A stretch of DNA of 57,824 bases, from assembly GCA_900299285.1 (NCBI GenBank), contig OMJF01000283.1, forward strand, positions 1 to 57,824. Reading direction: 5' to 3'. Below the pieces are notes generated by a model. It was not told the origin of the DNA. It ran no database searches and saw only the letters and a program-made list of their open reading frames with translations. Each line of letters begins with the position of its first letter. Positions within the stretch are counted from its first letter, which is position 1. Shown here one piece after another: positions 55,845 to 57,824 of the stretch. A program made the position numbers and the translations under genes. Source of the DNA: Anabaena sp. 54. Its GTDB lineage: Bacteria; Cyanobacteriota; Cyanobacteriia; Cyanobacteriales; Nostocaceae.

Positions 55845-55993
55845 GTGCTGTTTATAAGCAGCAGAAAAAATGTTTTTAACCCGTTGTTAGTTTCCGGGAC
55901 AAAAAGACGTTTGTTCACCAACGGCAATCCGAGTGGTAGATTTTGAACTAAAGTGAAGTAAAAGCCTTTTCCTGGCGTGGAGAATCACAAATT

Positions 55994-57427
55994 GTGAAGT
56001 TACAGCGACCAATATTAGTGGGAGGACTAGGACTATCGTTCTCCCTGTGGATGTTAGACAGTTGGCATGATTCAATAGTTCAAGTAGGAGAGTTGGGAAT
56101 TTTAACTGCTTTGGCTGTTGGTGGGGGTTTATGGTTATTGCGGAAAAATCAGCCACCATTAGGTGAACAGCTAAATGATATACTTGTAGGTCGAGAGGCT
56201 GTACTAAAAGCGATCGCTCAAACAGAGGTAATAATTAATCAAATTGCTCAAGAAGCAGCCTATGATCCTTCTCTAGCAATTCTCCGCGAAAATCTCGCTA
56301 AATTGCCTTTAGAATTGGCAAGAAAGGAAATTACAGTGGCGGTTACTGGCGGCAAATCTGTAGGTAAAAGTACAATTATCAAAGTTCTGAAAAATACCTC
56401 AATTTTTCCAGAAATGTCCTTAGATTTTACGGAAACAGCGGCTTTATTTTCGGCACTTGGTGAAAATTCTGATGTCGTTACTTTATCAGAAATTCAGAAA
56501 TCTGATGTTGTCTTATTTCTGACTAACAGTGATTTGACAGATTCAGAATTTCAGGTTTGGGAACAGTTAAAAGCCGCAAAACAGCCCACATTGCTGGTTT
56601 TCAACAAACAAGATCAATATCAACCTTCCTCTCGCGCTACAGTGCTACAATCATTAAAACAGCGCGTGGGTGTAAATGTAGTTGGGACCGCGGCCTGTCC
56701 GGTAACTGTGAAAGTGCGAAAACATCAAGAAGATGGTTCTTTCCAGGAATGGATAGAACAACCAATGCCAGATATCCAGCAGTTAACACAACAATTAGGG
56801 GCAATTATTCAAGAACAAGGGGAGCAACTAGTTTGTAATACTACACATCGCCAAGTATTATTGCTGAAGAATCAAGCTAAAAATTGTTTAAATGGTCTGA
56901 GGCGCGATCGCTCTGTACCCATTATAGAACAATATCAATGGATTGCAGCGGCAGCGGCCTTTGCTAACCCTGTACCTGGATTGGATCTTCTCGCCACTGC
57001 GGCCATTAATGCTCAAATGGTGATAGACTTGGGTAATATTTATCAGCAGAAAATTTCCTGGGAACAAGGACAACAAATAGCCAAAACCATGGGAAGTTTG
57101 ATGTTGAAATTAGGTTTGGTAGAAATTTCAACTAAAGCTGTAACGGGTATTTTGAAAACTAATGTTGCTACCTTTGTCGCTGGGGGAATGGTAGAGGGAG
57201 TCAGTGCTGCTTACCTAACCAGAGTAGCAGGATTAAGTTTAATAGCATATTTCCAAGAGCAAGAAATTGCTTTAGAATCGGGAGATGCCTTAAATCTGGA
57301 GAAATTACGCCAAGTTTTACAAACTGTATTCCAACAAAACCAGAAAATGGCTATTTTGGAAGCCTTTGTCAAGCAAGGTGCGAAACGCTTATTACCGGAA
57401 GCAAAACCAGCAGAAGTTGTAGCTTAA
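55994..57427 (+). CDS. Membrane-associated GTPase with DUF697 domain
   Basis: A 477-residue protein with a hydrophobic N-terminus (about 8-20 and 33-50, LGILTALAVGGGLWLL), then a dynamin-like or TRAFAC G domain: P-loop GGKSVGKST (119-127), DVVLFLTNSDLTDSEF, and the specificity motif LLVFNKQDQY. The C-terminal third (AAAAAFANPVPGLDLLATAA, NAQMVIDLGNIY) is the DUF697 domain with membrane-like helices. The start is GTG at 55994. Function unknown; related proteins are annotated as YcjF-like. It faces away from the arsenate operon. Confidence 0.85.
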   Translation: MKLQRPILVGGLGLSFSLWMLDSWHDSIVQVGELGILTALAVGGGLWLLRKNQPPLGEQLNDILVGREAVLKAIAQTEVIINQIAQEAAYDPSLAILRENLAKLPLELARKEITVAVTGGKSVGKSTIIKVLKNTSIFPEMSLDFTETAALFSALGENSDVVTLSEIQKSDVVLFLTNSDLTDSEFQVWEQLKAAKQPTLLVFNKQDQYQPSSRATVLQSLKQRVGVNVVGTAACPVTVKVRKHQEDGSFQEWIEQPMPDIQQLTQQLGAIIQEQGEQLVCNTTHRQVLLLKNQAKNCLNGLRRDRSVPIIEQYQWIAAAAAFANPVPGLDLLATAAINAQMVIDLGNIYQQKISWEQGQQIAKTMGSLMLKLGLVEISTKAVTGILKTNVATFVAGGMVEGVSAAYLTRVAGLSLIAYFQEQEIALESGDALNLEKLRQVLQTVFQQNQKMAILEAFVKQGAKRLLPEAKPAEVVA

Positions 57428-57434
57428 TCTTTCA

Positions 57435-57465
57435 TATCCCTGATTTCTTTAAGAAGTCCGGGATA
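57435..57465. repeat. GATCCC(C)GACTTCTT hairpin after the DUF697 gene
   Basis: TATCCC...TTTCTT and AAGAA...GGGATA form a stem of the family that also occurs at 30813, 34503 and 43124. It is 8 bases after the stop of the GTPase gene. Only a weak T/A-rich tail follows, so termination is possible but not assured. Confidence 0.6.
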
Positions 57466-57577
57466 GTTAAAATCCTGACATCGAAAAAAACAGTTTGAGT
57501 GCGTAGAATATGTTAGAATCTTATTAATTGTCACAAATCAGGATAACTAGAATTAAACGATTTACAGGAATAACTAT

Positions 57578-57694
57578 ATGATGACAATAGCAGAACAAAT
57601 TTATACAATTGTTAACACTATAACATCTGATATCCCAATTTCTTCAAGAAGTCGAGTATCTAATCAAAGCCATGATACAATTACCACGATATAA
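57578..57694 (+). pseudogene. N-terminal antitoxin-like remnant (DUF2281 type) broken by a repeat
   Basis: The 38-codon frame starts MMTIAEQIYTIVNTITSDIP. The first dozen residues resemble the MTIAEQIYTIVKTLP start of DUF2281/VapB-type small proteins that I recall in cyanobacteria. After codon 18 the sequence becomes a GATATCCCAATTTCTTCAAG repeat of the hairpin family and then stops, so the remainder of the family's domain is absent. Too short for firm assignment. Confidence 0.45.
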
Positions 57695-57725
57695 CTGAAT
57701 TAATCTTCACTGTATCTACAAAAAT

Positions 57726-57824
57726 ATGATTATCTGGCAACCGGGGCAACAAATCAACAACGGTAGATTTATCATTCAAAGCGTTTTAGGTACGGGTGGT
57801 TTTGGAATCACCTACAAAGCCTTA
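57726..57824 (+). CDS. Serine/threonine protein kinase (N-terminus only, cut by window end)
   Basis: The 33 visible codons read MIIWQPGQQINNGRFIIQSV followed by LGTGGFGITYKAL. The GxGxxG glycine-rich ATP loop is GTGGFG, and the start with the QxxINxGRFIIQxxLG pattern is typical of cyanobacterial Pkn2-type kinases. The remainder lies beyond the window. Confidence 0.85.
   Translation, partial: MIIWQPGQQINNGRFIIQSVLGTGGFGITYKAL

Overview
The window is chromosomal DNA from a filamentous, probably heterocyst-forming cyanobacterium (Nostocales, Anabaena/Dolichospermum/Nostoc type). Direct signs are a complete allophycocyanin core cluster (apcE-apcA-apcB-apcC), an ApcE with four linker repeats (the large core type known from Anabaena), about twenty HIP1 octamers (GCGATCGC), an xisH/xisI pair, AT-rich codon use, heptamer tandem repeats, and many small dispersed palindromic repeats. 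No rRNA, tRNA, CRISPR array or complete IS transposase gene was recognised. 

Layout. 1-7 kb: biotin synthase (bioB), an acetyltransferase, a zinc-ribbon DUF6671 protein, SelO, then cobA-hemD-coaE (tetrapyrrole and CoA synthesis). 7.5-9.8 kb: a large orphan nuclease-methyltransferase fusion. 9.9-16.2 kb: tldD, a photolyase-N-domain-like protein, several small conserved cyanobacterial proteins, xisH-xisI, an ABA4-like membrane protein and a CobW GTPase. 17.0-22.3 kb: apcE, a heptamer minisatellite, apcABC and an intrinsic terminator. 22.6-28.3 kb: a DUF433/PIN-like toxin-antitoxin pair, a Spy-like protein, the decayed tail of a histidine kinase, a 1056-residue restriction-modification fusion, and an intact NarL-type response regulator that was probably the partner of the dead kinase. 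28.4-34.5 kb: dnaG, an RND efflux pump and a nucleosidase-type phosphorylase (HpnG-like). 34.9-42.2 kb: a seven-blade FG-GAP/cadherin/DUF4114 protein, then divergent hpnB-like glycosyltransferase and squalene-hopene cyclase (hopanoid synthesis). 42.6-44.9 kb: DUF2267 protein and ureE-ureF-ureG. 45.0-46.4 kb: a gene graveyard holding a MazF/PemK-like toxin with two in-frame stops, a frameshifted SocA/Panacea-like antitoxin and a Uma2 fragment. 46.4-51.1 kb: small membrane and lipoprotein genes, an Rpn-type nuclease, a 40-residue NdhP-like peptide, an MBL-fold hydrolase and a DUF6679-like protein. 51.5-55.9 kb: an arsenate-detoxification operon read leftward (phosphate-binding protein, ArsJ-associated GAPDH, ArsJ exporter, Nif3-like protein) with ArsR-box-like palindromes upstream. 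56.0-57.8 kb: a DUF697 GTPase, a truncated antitoxin-like ORF and the start of a Ser/Thr kinase. 

How the genes work together. The best supported functional units are the phycobilisome core cluster, the hopanoid pair, the urease accessory trio (metal delivery to urease; the structural subunits are not here), and the arsenate module, in which GAPDH makes the arseno-phosphoglycerate that ArsJ exports. Repeat elements fill many of the gaps. Two MITE-like families are defined below, one of 160 bp with 3-bp TNA target duplications and one of 86 bp with TA duplications, together with several short hairpin families. The least ordinary observations are the restriction-modification gene lying between a broken kinase and its regulator, the two large single-chain nuclease-methyltransferases, the decayed toxin-antitoxin locus, and the arsenate operon with its predicted operator.
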